The translations under genes were made by a program, and so were the position numbers. This document shows positions 28,869 through 38,279 of a stretch of 64,000 nt of DNA, in pieces. Position 1 is the stretch's first letter. Each line of letters opens with the position of its first letter. Source of the DNA: Xenorhabdus bovienii SS-2004 (GTDB lineage: Bacteria > Pseudomonadota > Gammaproteobacteria > Enterobacterales > Enterobacteriaceae); the NCBI RefSeq assembly GCF_000027225.1, contig NC_013892.1, forward strand, positions 124,001-188,000. Reading direction: 5' to 3'. Under the pieces are notes generated by a model. That model made no database searches, was not told the DNA's origin, and saw only the letters and a list, made by a program, of their open reading frames with translations.

Positions 28869-28878
28869 GTGAGGAAGT

Positions 28879-29592
28879 ATGATCAATAATGTTAAAAGAG
28901 CTTTAATTATCGTAACATCACATGCAATTTTAGGGAAAACGGGAAGGCAAACTGGATTTTATTACGAAGAACTTGCTACACCTTATTGGGAATTTGTTGA
29001 TGCGGGATACACCGTTGACATAGCCTCTATTAATGGAGGGACAGCTCCCGCTGATCCAAGTAGTGTTAAAAGTTCCGACCAACAACCAAAGTCTGTGCGT
29101 CGTTTCCTCAACGATAAAAGCTGTATGAATAAGGTTAATACTACAAAATCAATTTTGAATATTGATCCGAATAGCTATCAGATTGTCTTTCTTCCCGGTG
29201 GGCACGGTACGATGTGGGATTTTGCTCAATCTATGTCTCTGGCAACGCTACTTAGCAAGCTCTATCAAAACGGTGCTGTTCTTGGTTCTGTATGTCATGG
29301 TGCAGCCGGATTGTTGAATGTAAAAACTGCTGATGGTATTCCACTTGTGGAAAACCGAAAAATTAATTCTTTCACTGAAGCTGAAGAACAAGCCTCTGGT
29401 TTAGATAACGTAGTTCCTTTCATCCTCGAAACTGAGCTCAAAAAACTCGGTGCACATTTTGAATGTGCGGCTAATTTTGAACCCTATGTAGTATCTGATG
29501 GTCGTTTGATAACTGGTCAAAATCCAGCATCTTCTGGTTTGGTAGCCGCTGCTATTCTCAAGGCTGCTAATCATCTTTACAATAAGGAGTAA
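28879..29592 (+). CDS. DJ-1 superfamily protein, Hsp31/glyoxalase III-like
   Basis: This 237-residue protein is the second DJ-1-type enzyme in the operon but from a different branch. It has [20 protein letters not shown] (the conserved Glu near residue 30) and the nucleophile elbow [14 protein letters not shown] (Cys139, His140). [20 protein letters not shown] and the C-terminal [10 protein letters not shown] complete the pattern of Hsp31-like class I proteins. Relatives convert methylglyoxal to lactate without glutathione or act as protein repair enzymes. The ATG follows GAGGAAGT. Confidence 0.82.
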   Translation: MINNVKRALIIVTSHAILGKTGRQTGFYYEELATPYWEFVDAGYTVDIASINGGTAPADPSSVKSSDQQPKSVRRFLNDKSCMNKVNTTKSILNIDPNSYQIVFLPGGHGTMWDFAQSMSLATLLSKLYQNGAVLGSVCHGAAGLLNVKTADGIPLVENRKINSFTEAEEQASGLDNVVPFILETELKKLGAHFECAANFEPYVVSDGRLITGQNPASSGLVAAAILKAANHLYNKE

Positions 29593-29599
29593 CAATATT

Positions 29600-30475
29600 A
29601 TGACCAAAGAAATTCTTTGTGGATTCGGTGTGGGTGTAGACGCGGTTGCCGGTTGGTTATCTTCGTATGGTGGTGAAGATTCACCAAGTGACATTTCACG
29701 TGGAATGTTTGCTGGTGAAATCGGTGTTCCACGGCTTCTTAATTTGTTCAAAAAATTTGATATCCCAACAACTTGGTTTATACCTGGTCATTCGATCGAG
29801 ACATTTCCTGAACAAATGAAAATGGTTGTAGATGCAGGTCATGAAATTGGTGTACATAATTACAGTCATGAAAATCCTATTGATATGACGCCGGAACAGG
29901 AGAGGATAGTCTTACAAAAAAGTATTGATATGGTCACCAAATTATCTGGGAAAAAGCCAACAGGATATGTGGCTCCTTGGTGGGAGTTTTCTCCATCAAC
30001 TACAGATTTGCTCTTAGAGCATGGCATCAAATATGATCATTCTCTTATGCATAACGATCATCTTCCATATTATGTACGTAAAGGTGATTATTGGACGAAA
30101 ATTGATTACACAAAACATCCTGACGAATGGATGAAGCCGTTGATCAGGGGGAAAGAAACTGATCTTGTCGAACTTCCTGCTAGTTGGACCGTAGATGACA
30201 TACCTCCTTTTATGTTTATGAAAAATAAAGCCAATAGTCAAGGTTTTATGAATCCGCGTGATATTGAACAACTATGGCGCGATCAATTTGATTGGGTGTA
30301 TCGGGAAATGGAATATGGTATTTTCACTTTTACTATTCATCCTGATGTTTCAGGCAGACCTCATGTATTAATGATGCTTGAAAGACTTTTGGTACATATG
30401 TTGGGTCATCCTGGCGTAAAATTTATGACACTCAATGATATTGCGGATGATTTCAAAAAAAGAAATCCACGATAA
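29600..30475 (+). CDS. CE4 polysaccharide deacetylase family protein (PgdA/cyclic imide hydrolase-like)
   Basis: The 291-residue protein carries the CE4 NodB-type fold. The motif 1 Asp is in [18 protein letters not shown] (Asp14), and motif 2 HNYSH supplies the metal His86 and His90. Then come [10 protein letters not shown] and a C-terminal [11 protein letters not shown]. This subfamily covers Helicobacter-type peptidoglycan deacetylase PgdA and bacterial cyclic imide hydrolases, which also lack a signal peptide as here. A cytoplasmic small-molecule amidase is therefore as likely as a sugar deacetylase. It ends the five-gene operon (7 bases after the DJ-1 gene). Confidence 0.8.
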   Translation: MTKEILCGFGVGVDAVAGWLSSYGGEDSPSDISRGMFAGEIGVPRLLNLFKKFDIPTTWFIPGHSIETFPEQMKMVVDAGHEIGVHNYSHENPIDMTPEQERIVLQKSIDMVTKLSGKKPTGYVAPWWEFSPSTTDLLLEHGIKYDHSLMHNDHLPYYVRKGDYWTKIDYTKHPDEWMKPLIRGKETDLVELPASWTVDDIPPFMFMKNKANSQGFMNPRDIEQLWRDQFDWVYREMEYGIFTFTIHPDVSGRPHVLMMLERLLVHMLGHPGVKFMTLNDIADDFKKRNPR

Positions 30476-30494
30476 TAAAAATATAGGCTATTTA

Positions 30495-30516
30495 AAGCAG
30501 CCATTTCTGGCTGCTT
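30495..30516. terminator. Bidirectional terminator
   Basis: AAGCAGCCA pairs perfectly with TGGCTGCTT around TTTC, followed by ATTTCAT on the plus side and preceded by an A/T stretch. It lies between the convergent CE4 gene and the LysR gene and would end both transcripts. Confidence 0.75.
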
Positions 30517-30519
30517 ATT

Positions 30520-31419
30520 TCATCCAAAGTAACCCTGTTGAGCTAAGTTGATTATATGATTTTTAACATATAAAACTCTTGGGTGCCGCAGTGCGCTTTT
30601 ATTCCACACAAGATAAAAATTATTCTCTGGAATATTAGTATTATGGTTTATTTTGAAAACTTTCCTGCTTTTAAATCCATCTTCGCATAAATATTCAGGC
30701 ATAACGGTCCATCCATTATTATCACTTATAATTCTCCCAATTACTCTGAGATCAGAGATGGTAATTGATGGTAAAATATCTGCCTCAACACCAAAAACTA
30801 ATTTATAATAATCTCTAATTAGAGGTAATTGATTATCGTAGGAAATTAATGGGTATTTTTCTAATATTTCAGGGCTGATTGATTTGTTCTTTAATTCAGC
30901 TGCTATAGATGCTGATGTTACTATAATGAGTTTTTCTTTTCCTATGATTTCAAAGCCGAATTTATTTTCATCTGGGCAAGATGTTGTAAAAGCCAAATCA
31001 CTATCTCCATCATTCAAACTAGAATAAATTTTTTTTCGGTCACCAATCAACAGCTTAAATCTGAGCTGTTTATTAATGATTGAGGATAAAATATTTGCTG
31101 ATTTTGCCCATAGAAAATCAGCTGGAGCAATGATCTTCACGACACCTTCAATTTTCTTCGATTTTCCACGAATTAATGAGAGTTTGGTTTCAATCGCATC
31201 TAAATGAGTCCCTATTTGAAGGACAAGATCATCGGCTTCAGCCGTAGGTATAACGCCATGGGAGCGACGAGTAAATAATACACTACCCATAAATGACTCT
31301 AGAGAGTGTACATGTGCAGATACAGCAGGCTGACTCACTCCCAGCCTCGTTGCAGCTTTTGAAATCGAACCAGATCTATAAACATCAAGAAAACTACGTA
31401 ATTGAATAAGATAGCTCAC
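30520..31419 (-). CDS. LysR-family transcriptional regulator
   Basis: The 299-residue protein has the N-terminal helix-turn-helix GSISKAATRLGVSQPAVSAHVHSLE (residues 17-41) and a C-terminal effector-binding domain (residues ~90-295). The start is a GTG at 31419, eight bases after GGAG. It diverges from the MFS gene and converges with the five-gene operon, so it is most likely to regulate the exporter and perhaps the operon. The inducer is unknown. Base composition matches the neighbouring AT-rich genes, suggesting they arrived together. Confidence 0.88.
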   Translation of the reverse strand: MSYLIQLRSFLDVYRSGSISKAATRLGVSQPAVSAHVHSLESFMGSVLFTRRSHGVIPTAEADDLVLQIGTHLDAIETKLSLIRGKSKKIEGVVKIIAPADFLWAKSANILSSIINKQLRFKLLIGDRKKIYSSLNDGDSDLAFTTSCPDENKFGFEIIGKEKLIIVTSASIAAELKNKSISPEILEKYPLISYDNQLPLIRDYYKLVFGVEADILPSITISDLRVIGRIISDNNGWTVMPEYLCEDGFKSRKVFKINHNTNIPENNFYLVWNKSALRHPRVLYVKNHIINLAQQGYFG

Positions 31420-31601
31420 AGACAGTTCTCCTCTTCCAGAAGTAACTCTTGTTCAATGGTCATGTAAAAATATTGAATTACTTGTTGAAATATAAATGAT
31501 ATTAAAATACTTATATCATATGCAATATAAATTTATTTTTATTATGTCTATTCTATATTTATTATGATCTTACATAGTCATAGGATATTTTGGAGTCGAA
31601 T

Positions 31602-32783
31602 ATGCCGTTTGTTATTTATATTTTTTCTTTGTGTGCGTTTGCTCTCGGACTGACAGAATTTCTGGTGATTGGACTTGTATCAGCCATATCTACTGACTTC
31701 CATACATCAGTAGAGTCTGTTGGTTTAACAGTCACGGCTTACGCAGTAGGAGCGACCATTGGAGCCCCATTCCTTACAGCAGTAACCACGAGATGGTCAC
31801 GAAAAGGTGTAATGCTCACTACAATGATGATTTTTTCTATCGGGAGCCTGGCGGCAACATTTTCCAGTAGTGTTGAAATGATGATTGTTTCGAGATTTGT
31901 CGCTGGTCTTGCTCACGGACTGTTCTTAGCTGTTTCAGCTAGTGTCGCGACTGATCTTGTTCCTCCAGAAAAAAGTGGGGCAGCAGTTGCATGTGTTTTT
32001 ACTGGGCTAACACTGGCGCTTGCCTTAGGTGTTCCAATAGGAACATATTTAGGAAGTGTTGTATCTTGGAAATTTAGTTTTTCTTTGGTTACGATATTTG
32101 GATTAATCGGCCTTATCGGATTGATTTTTTTGATGCCAGCCAATACAGGAAATAAAAATGATGTGATTGCACACCCGGTAAAATCATTATCTTATATATT
32201 TAGTCCTACTCTTCTTTTAGGTGCACTTGTTACTGTATTAGGTTATACAGGTGCATTTACTTTGTATACATATATCTCCCCTTTCCTTTATCAGGTAACC
32301 AAAGTTTCTATTCAGACAGCAAGTTATATGATGTTGATTTACGGAGGATTTGCTGCTGCTGGAAATATTATAGGTGGAAAAATGACAGATGCTATCGGAG
32401 CGGATCGCTCTGTCATGATCATATTATTGTCACTGAGCGCTGATTTACTACTTATGTACTTTTTCGGGCAATCATTGATAATAATGGGTATTCTAATTGC
32501 AATTATTGGTGCAATTTCTTATGCGGCAGTTCCTGCCATGCAAGCTAGAGTAATAAGCATTGCTAAGTATAATGTTCCTGAAGCAATTCCGGTGGCTTCG
32601 GGGCTTAACATTGCAGGTTTTAACGCAGGAATAGCTTTAGGCTCCGTTGTGGGGGGAATAATTATTTCTTATTTATCCATTGCTTACCTTGCATTAGGCG
32701 GTGTTGTAATATCATTAGCTGGGATATGTGTCATGATATTTCTCCCTAGACCAACCAAGATTTTGATCAGTCAGGATGAGTAA
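31602..32783 (+). CDS. MFS efflux transporter (DHA1 type)
   Basis: The 393-residue protein has about 12 membrane segments and the drug:H+ antiporter pattern of the AraJ/YdhP-like branch. Residues 1-25 resemble FALGLTEFLVIGLVSAIS, the loop after segment 2 is TRWSRKGVM, and the motif C-like stretch is TLALALGVPIGTYLG. I use the ATG at 31602, seven bases after GGAG, rather than the TTG at 31590. It diverges from the LysR gene, a usual arrangement for a regulated exporter. It may export the product of the adjacent operon or be an independent drug pump. Confidence 0.87.
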   Translation: MPFVIYIFSLCAFALGLTEFLVIGLVSAISTDFHTSVESVGLTVTAYAVGATIGAPFLTAVTTRWSRKGVMLTTMMIFSIGSLAATFSSSVEMMIVSRFVAGLAHGLFLAVSASVATDLVPPEKSGAAVACVFTGLTLALALGVPIGTYLGSVVSWKFSFSLVTIFGLIGLIGLIFLMPANTGNKNDVIAHPVKSLSYIFSPTLLLGALVTVLGYTGAFTLYTYISPFLYQVTKVSIQTASYMMLIYGGFAAAGNIIGGKMTDAIGADRSVMIILLSLSADLLLMYFFGQSLIIMGILIAIIGAISYAAVPAMQARVISIAKYNVPEAIPVASGLNIAGFNAGIALGSVVGGIIISYLSIAYLALGGVVISLAGICVMIFLPRPTKILISQDE

Positions 32784-32852
32784 TATGTTTTAATCTTATG
32801 TTTATTATAGATATTCTATTTTAATAAAACAGGATACTTTGATAGATAGGAT

Positions 32853-33599
32853 GGTTGTGTATTCAAAGCGTTGTTCTTAAGTTATAATCACCATTTTTAT
32901 GGGGAGAACTTGAGTGGCAACAGTGGAAGTAAAATGCCGCTTTTGTAACCAAACAAAAGCGGTGAAAAAGTATGGTAAAGGGAAAGGGGTCACCAGCGTT
33001 ATCGTTGCTTTTCCTGTCATCGCACTTTCCAACTGGATTATTCTTATCGCGCCTGCTATGCCGGGATAAAAGAACAAATCTTTGATCCTGCTATGAATAA
33101 TTCAGGTATTCGTGATACCGCACGGGCATTACATATCAGTATTAATGCTGTTGTTCGCACCCTAAAAAACTCCGCCAAGATGGGTAACCTGGATAATTTG
33201 GAAATTCAGTTAATCTGTGAAGTTGACGAGATGTGGTCTTTTGTCGGCAATAAAAAACAACAACGTTGGTTATATTATGCTTGGGAACCCCGTCTGAAAC
33301 GTATCATTGCTCATACCTTCGGAAGGCGGAATAAGAAAACGCTGAAGAAGCTATTGAAAAAACTCGCTCGATTCAACGTAGCTTTCTGGTGTACAGATAA
33401 TTTAAATGCTTACAATATGTTACAAACGAATAAACACCTCATCGGGAAAAGTTTCACGCAGCGGATCGAGCGTGAAAATCTCACCATTCGTAATCGAATT
33501 AAGCGATTAAACCGCAAAACATTGGGTTATTCAAAGTCGCCGGAAATGCATGATAAAGTCATAGGGACTTTTATCGAAAGAGAATATTATATTTAGAAT
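32853..33599 (+). mobile_element. IS1-family insertion sequence, copy 2 (right end missing)
   Basis: The left terminal repeat GGTTGTGTATTCAAAGCGTT begins at 32853 and matches the ends of copy 1 at 23702-24473. The inner organisation has the same spacing (about 60 bases to insA). The right repeat is absent: the element stops just after the transposase stop at 33596 and continues directly into an IS3 fragment. The protein is clearly divergent from copy 1, so the two are different IS1-type elements. Confidence 0.75.
32914..33596 (+). pseudogene. IS1 transposase (InsAB) broken by one missing base
   Basis: From a GTG at 32914 the frame reads the zinc-finger start VATVEVKCRFCNQTKAVKKY. It then meets AAAGGGGTCACC near 32983-32994, where a fifth G is needed to continue as GGHQRYRCFSCHRTFQL. 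The frame resumes with MNNSGIRDTARALHISINAV and stays open through InsB to 33596, including CEVDEMWSFVGNKKQQRW, FWCTDNLNAYN and QRIERENLTIRNR. Unlike copy 1, the insA and insB parts are fused in one frame although an A6C run is present. One base lost in the G-run kills the N-terminus, unless it is a sequencing error. Confidence 0.75.
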
Positions 33600-33614
33600 C
33601 AATCAACGGATTGA

Positions 33615-34133
33615 ATGCATAACCCGAGCATCCAGTGGTCCGGTGATATTACGTCCATCCGCATAAAAGAGGGCTGGCGCTATCTTGCCGTGGTGATTGA
33701 TTTATTTTCCCGTCGCGTGGTAGGAATGGCAATATCTTCCTCCCCGAATGCTGAGTTGGTATGTCGGGCACTGAACAATGCGTTAGAAACGCGTTATATT
33801 GAAGGCCGACTGATTTTTCACTCAGATCAAGGAAGTCAATACAGCAGCAAAAAGTTTCGCCGGTTACTCTGGCGAAATCAGGTTATCCAAAGCATGAGTC
33901 GAAGAGGCAACTGCGATGATAATTTCCCAATGGAACGGGTATTCCGGAGCTTGAAAAGTGAATGGATCCCACCAGAAGGTTATCTGGATATTCATGATGC
34001 GATACGGGATATTACCCAATATCTGGGTGGCTATTACAATCACCAACGTCCCCATCGCTTTAATGGCGGGATGTCATCGGTTGAATACGAAAGAGGTTGG
34101 GAAGAGGCTAAAAATATGTCCGATATCTTTTGA
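33615..34133 (+). pseudogene. IS3-family transposase OrfB, C-terminal fragment
   Basis: The 172 residues cover only the catalytic integrase core. The first Asp is in WSGDITSIRIKEGWRYLAVV, followed by DLFSRRVVGMAI. The second Asp is in IFHSDQGSQYSS and the Glu in MERVFRSLKSEW, before the C-terminal YYNHQRPHRFNGGMSSVEYE. OrfA and the N-terminal half of OrfB are absent and a stop lies just upstream of the ATG. The right end near TTTTGACCACTATA (34128-34141) may be the IS3 terminal repeat. It directly abuts feoC. Confidence 0.78.
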
Positions 34134-34143
34134 CCACTATACC

Positions 34144-34383
34144 TCAGTTTTTTACCATCAGTTGATACACCTTAATAGTGCATTTCTGCGTTTCTGGACA
34201 TTGCTTGCAGCCACCGCTCAGGCAGGAGGAAGTATCGACTTCCTCCAGTTTACCCATTGTGACGAGCTGTTTGAGCATGGCTTCTACCATCGGTAGCGGT
34301 GTTGAAAACTGATGGCTCAGTGACCTTGCATCGGTGCGCCCGTTGAGGGCGACAGCATCCCGGATTTTCAACAGGCTAATCAT
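34144..34383 (-). CDS. feoC: Ferrous iron transport regulator FeoC
   Basis: FeoC is a small winged-helix protein that binds the N-terminal domain of FeoB and, in enterics, protects it or senses oxygen through an iron-sulfur centre. The 79-residue protein has the winged helix (KIRDAVALNGRTDARSLSHQF) and a cysteine cluster SCLSGGCKQCPETQKC with four Cys near residues 54-68. It lies 9 bases downstream of feoB. Its 3' end lies one base or so from the IS3 remnant, so the insertion came just past its stop. Confidence 0.93.
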   Translation of the reverse strand: MISLLKIRDAVALNGRTDARSLSHQFSTPLPMVEAMLKQLVTMGKLEEVDTSSCLSGGCKQCPETQKCTIKVYQLMVKN

Positions 34384-34392
34384 GTCTGGCTC

Positions 34393-36708
34393 CTAGTGAC
34401 AGCTACCGTTAGAGCATTCGCAGCTCCGGCCTGCGGTGTTATTGAACGTCATGGTGACTCTGCTGCGAGCACGGCGTAAGCCGATAAAGACCAGTACGTT
34501 AAATACAATCACGGCCAGAATGGTAATCAGGCTGCTTTGTGGATGCGCCGAAAATGTCGTGACTTGATAGAACACTGCCGCCAGCGAATAAGCGACATCT
34601 AATCCCCACAGGATGGAGAAGAGCATCCAGCCACGGCTGGTTTCACGGGCAATCGCCCCCATTACCGAAACACAGGGTACGTACAGCAGTACGAAAATCA
34701 GATAACTGTAAGCGGAAATGGCGGAACCAAATTTGGCACTCATCGTTCCCATCGCGCCGCTATCCATATTGCCATCGCCTTTACTGGCCTCAATCGGGTT
34801 GGAAAGGGCACTCAGGGTAAATGTCTCTTTCAGGCTGTCCCATGTCTCCGCAACGGCACCTTTCAGTTCATTCAGCAGATGGAATTCATCCGGATTGAAT
34901 GGCGCTTGGTTGAGGTTCTCAGCGGTATACAGGGTATTCAGCGTACCGACGACAACCTCTTTTGCCATCGCACCGGTGATCAGGCCAACCGTCGCCTGCC
35001 AGTTATCGGAATGTACGCCGATAGGATACAGGAGTGGTGTGATCACCTTACTGACAGAAGCCAGCGCAGATTCGTTGATGTTATCCACCGCTTTGCCGGA
35101 GAAGGAGAAACTATTCAGGGCACCAATGAGTATGCTGGCTGCAACGATCACTTTACCTGCACGGATCACAAAACCTTTCAGACGCTGCCATGACTGGAGC
35201 AGCAGGGTTTTGGCATGGGGGACGTGATAGACCGGCAGTTCCATGACGAATGGCGATGCTTCACCGCGCATCAGGGTGTGTTTGAGGAGCAGGCCGGTCA
35301 GGACAGCGACTGTGATACCGAGTATATACAGCGAGAAGACGATGCTGGCACCGCTTTTACCAAAGAAGGCGGCAGCAAAGACGGCAAAGATGGCCAGTCG
35401 TGCTCCGCAGGACATAAAAGGCGCCATCATGATGGTGATCAGCCGTTCACGCGGTGCGTCTAATGTTCTGGAGCCCATCACGGAAGGAACGTTACAGCCA
35501 AAGCCGACAATCAAGGGTACGAAAGATTTACCCGGTAAACCCAGTGATTGCATTAACCTATCCATCACAAATGCGGCACGAGCCATATAGCCTGAGTCTT
35601 CAAGAAAGGAAAGGAACAGGTACATCAGGCCGATTTGAGGAACCAGTGGCAGCACCGTGTTGATCCCCCCACCAACGCCTTGGGCAAGGAAAACCGTCAA
35701 CCAATCCGGGAAGTGAAGTGTGTGGCCGAGCCAGCGCATACCATCAATGAAAATGGCGGTGGAAGCACCATCGAATATCGGTTGCAGCGCGCCACCAAGA
35801 TTGATGGCCAGCACAAACATCAGATACATGACGAACAGGAAAATCGGCACACCCAGCCAGCGGTTCAAGATCACTTTATCCATCACTTGAGTCAGCTTGT
35901 GCGGTGTCGCGGCATGGGTATCAATGACAGCCAGGCACAGCGCATTAATCGCTTGATAGCGTGAATCGGCGATAACCAGTTCCGGCTCGTCAAGCTGCTG
36001 CTGTTGCAGGCGCATTTTGCTCTCAGCGAGCTGCGACTGCGTTAGTCCTGCTCGCTCACGGCTGTAAATGTCCCCTTCCAGCACCTGCAAAGTCAGCCAG
36101 CGGCGCTGTTGCGGGTTGAAATTCTGAGTTATCTGGCTGGCAAGATGATTGACTTCCTGCAACAGGGAATCGGGATATTCAATCCGTACAGGTTGGGAAG
36201 ACGGTTGATAATGGTCGATGGCTTTCTTCAGTGTATCGATCCCCGTGGCACGGGTAGAAACCAGCGGAATAACCGGGCAGCCGAGGCGTTGCTCCAGCGC
36301 CGCAATATCAATGTTGATATGTTGGTTTTTGGCGATATCCAGCATATTCAGAGCGACAATACAGGGGATGCCCAGTTCAATTAGTTGCAGCGAGAGATAG
36401 AGATTGCGTTCCAGATTGGAAGCATCAACGACATTGATCAACATATCGGCTTCACCACTGAGAATGTAGTGGCAGGCAATCTGTTCATCAATGGAGGTCT
36501 GCTCCGAAATGGTCGTGAGGGAATACGTTCCGGGAAGGTCGACAAGCTCGATTTGCTGCTCATCGGTGGTAAAACGGCCGGTCTTGCGTTCTACCGTAAC
36601 ACCTGCCCAGTTACCTACCCGTTGCCGGGAGCCGGTGAGTTGGTTGAACAGCGTGGTTTTGCCGGCATTCGGATTACCGATCAGACCTATTGTTAATTGT
36701 TTCATCAT
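34393..36708 (-). CDS. feoB: Ferrous iron permease FeoB
   Basis: FeoB is the GTP-dependent inner-membrane importer of Fe(II). The 771-residue protein starts with a G domain: G1 GLIGNPNAGKTTLFNQLTG, G3 VDLPGTYSL and G4 ALNMLDIA. The polytopic membrane domain contains the two gate motifs LVPQIGLMYLFLSFLEDSGYMARAA and FGCNVPSVMGSRTLDAPRER, each with a conserved Cys or Glu/Asp set. The cysteine-rich tail ends RSCECSNGSCH. I use the ATG at 36708; the ATG at 36705 is equally possible, and the TTG at 36720 is unlikely. Confidence 0.97.
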   Translation of the reverse strand: MMKQLTIGLIGNPNAGKTTLFNQLTGSRQRVGNWAGVTVERKTGRFTTDEQQIELVDLPGTYSLTTISEQTSIDEQIACHYILSGEADMLINVVDASNLERNLYLSLQLIELGIPCIVALNMLDIAKNQHINIDIAALEQRLGCPVIPLVSTRATGIDTLKKAIDHYQPSSQPVRIEYPDSLLQEVNHLASQITQNFNPQQRRWLTLQVLEGDIYSRERAGLTQSQLAESKMRLQQQQLDEPELVIADSRYQAINALCLAVIDTHAATPHKLTQVMDKVILNRWLGVPIFLFVMYLMFVLAINLGGALQPIFDGASTAIFIDGMRWLGHTLHFPDWLTVFLAQGVGGGINTVLPLVPQIGLMYLFLSFLEDSGYMARAAFVMDRLMQSLGLPGKSFVPLIVGFGCNVPSVMGSRTLDAPRERLITIMMAPFMSCGARLAIFAVFAAAFFGKSGASIVFSLYILGITVAVLTGLLLKHTLMRGEASPFVMELPVYHVPHAKTLLLQSWQRLKGFVIRAGKVIVAASILIGALNSFSFSGKAVDNINESALASVSKVITPLLYPIGVHSDNWQATVGLITGAMAKEVVVGTLNTLYTAENLNQAPFNPDEFHLLNELKGAVAETWDSLKETFTLSALSNPIEASKGDGNMDSGAMGTMSAKFGSAISAYSYLIFVLLYVPCVSVMGAIARETSRGWMLFSILWGLDVAYSLAAVFYQVTTFSAHPQSSLITILAVIVFNVLVFIGLRRARSRVTMTFNNTAGRSCECSNGSCH

Positions 36709-36769
36709 ACTTTTTGCCAATCAGGGAATGAGACTTTCTGTGGTATTTGGTTGGTGACTGTACTGAATT

Positions 36770-37000
36770 TCATTCAAGTGGGGTGTTATCTAGTGTGATA
36801 AACGCTAAGTCTTTTTTACGCAGGATCAGATTGACTCTGCGTGTTTCGATTTGTACAGGATCGCCTAAAGGAGCCACGCGAATGACCTGAAATGTGGAAC
36901 CAGGCAACATCCCGAGTGACAATAATTTCTGCCGATAGGCGGGGCTAATCTGTGCAGAAAACCCCAGAATTTTATAACTTCGATTTGGAAGAAGTGACAT
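36770..37000 (-). CDS. feoA: Ferrous iron transport protein FeoA
   Basis: FeoA is a small SH3-like cytosolic protein needed for FeoB activity. The 76-residue sequence contains the near-invariant [19 protein letters not shown] and [20 protein letters not shown]. The start at 37000 ([11 protein letters not shown]) follows GGAAG by five bases and fits better than the ATG four codons upstream. It is first in feoABC, 61 bases ahead of feoB. Confidence 0.95.
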   Translation of the reverse strand: MSLLPNRSYKILGFSAQISPAYRQKLLSLGMLPGSTFQVIRVAPLGDPVQIETRRVNLILRKKDLAFITLDNTPLE

Positions 37001-37106
37001 ATAAACTTCCATTAAAACTGAAAAGGTAAGTGATTATAAGAATTATTATCCCTAATCAAGCAGGAACCACAAGAAAAAAGTACGTTTATTATTTCTGATC
37101 CTGATT

Positions 37107-37183
37107 GTGAATGATAATAATAGTAAATATTCATGATATTTATTTATCACTGAATTTTTATGGAAGAAATTGATATTAATCAA
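37107..37183 (-). promoter_or_regulatory. feo control region: Fur-like box and perfect FNR site
   Basis: TTGAT-ATTA-ATCAA at 37170-37183 is a perfect match to the FNR consensus. GTGAATGATAATAATAGTA at 37107-37125 matches about 13 of 19 positions of the Fur consensus. Both lie 107-183 bases upstream of feoA. They fit the known control of feo in E. coli, where FNR activates without oxygen and Fur represses when iron is plentiful. Confidence 0.6.
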
Positions 37184-37369
37184 ATTAATGGTTATTTAAT
37201 TGAAAGTAAATGACATTTCTATTATTGTATATTTAAATTAATAATCATTTATTAATAAATAGAATGAATGATTTAAACGTGAAAGATGAAATGAATACCT
37301 GCTATTACAAGCCCCGATAACATATGAGGCTTGTTGATTTTTATTTTTCGATTAGTATTACGAATGTTT

Positions 37370-37897
37370 TTATTGATTTTCAGGCGGATGAGTCAATTCA
37401 CTCAGTGGAACAAAAACGCGGCCATCATCTTGTTGATTGTGCCAAAGTTCGGAATCGTATACCCACCACTCTTGAACGTCTAATTCATAAAACCGCCGGC
37501 GGCCATGGCCGTGAAATTCACTGAGAGGCCGGGCTTTTTTCTTTCTGATATTTTCATCAGGAAAAAGGAAGTTAAAGTAGTAATCGTAAGTTTCCTGCAA
37601 CTCATTGTCCGGGATTTCGTGAGCCTGGCCGATAAACTGTGCCCCTGCAAGATCCAGTGATGTGTCAGGATTGACCCGGTTGTGGTAAAGCGAGCCACTG
37701 ACTAATGGGTTGATAGAAATTTCGTGCGAATGACGGGTAATCAATTTTGAATACCAGATCAGGCGTAATGGATCGTATCTTGGAACATACAGCAGTGACG
37801 CTGACCAAGGTGAGCCTGAATCAGGATGGTGAGTGGCAAGGCTGAAAAATCGTATATTGCTGAGTAGATCAAAACTGCTTTTAGCATATTTATTCAT
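37370..37897 (-). CDS. Pyridoxamine 5'-phosphate oxidase-like FMN-binding protein
   Basis: The 175-residue protein resembles the split-barrel flavin-binding family that includes YhbP-type proteins. The N-terminal half has SNIRFFSLATHHPDSGSPWS and WYSKLITRHSHEISINPLVS, the usual strand and substrate-cleft segments. The later segment FYELDVQEWWVYDSEL is also typical. The enzymatic role is unknown. It stands alone between feoA and a Tn3 remnant. Confidence 0.75.
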   Translation of the reverse strand: MNKYAKSSFDLLSNIRFFSLATHHPDSGSPWSASLLYVPRYDPLRLIWYSKLITRHSHEISINPLVSGSLYHNRVNPDTSLDLAGAQFIGQAHEIPDNELQETYDYYFNFLFPDENIRKKKARPLSEFHGHGRRRFYELDVQEWWVYDSELWHNQQDDGRVFVPLSELTHPPENQ

Positions 37898-38200
37898 AAC
37901 TTTTTCCTCAACAGAATATATCTGTATATCAGAGCATTATGGAATTATTAATTTGTTATATTTTTATATTATTCAATAGGATTTCATGAATATGAAATTT
38001 ATTGAATGATAGATTATACGGAGTATTGGCAGGAATCGTCAGTTATAATCACTCATTCAAATTTGTTATATTAGTAATAAATTAAATCAATTTTATGAAG
38101 ATTATGACATTTTTACTGATGGGGTGTGTGGGAAGGCCGTTTATTTTCCTCTTGCCGATACTGGCCTTTTTAAATCAGATTGTTAGCGATGACATCGGCG
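37898..38200. other. Spacer between the PPOX-like gene and the Tn3 end
   Basis: About 300 bases hold no gene. AAGGCC (38132-38137) and GGCCTTTTTAAA (38163-38174) could form a long-loop hairpin with a T-run on the plus strand, a possible terminator of an older transposon gene. Nothing else is recognised. Confidence 0.35.
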
Positions 38201-38238
38201 TTTAGCGTGGTTTTTTCGTTCCATTGGACGTCGACCCC
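38201..38238 (-). mobile_element. Tn3-family 38-bp terminal inverted repeat
   Basis: Read on the minus strand from 38238, the sequence begins GGGGTCGACGTCCAATGGAA and continues CGAAAAAACCACGCTAAA. It closely follows the Tn3 terminal repeat, sharing GGGGTC, GACG, TGGAACGAAAA, CACG and TAA in register. The outer end (GGGG) faces right, so the element it ended lay to its left. Confidence 0.75.
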
Positions 38239-38279
38239 CTATCTTAGTCGATAAATCAAACACACCAAAAACAGACGAT

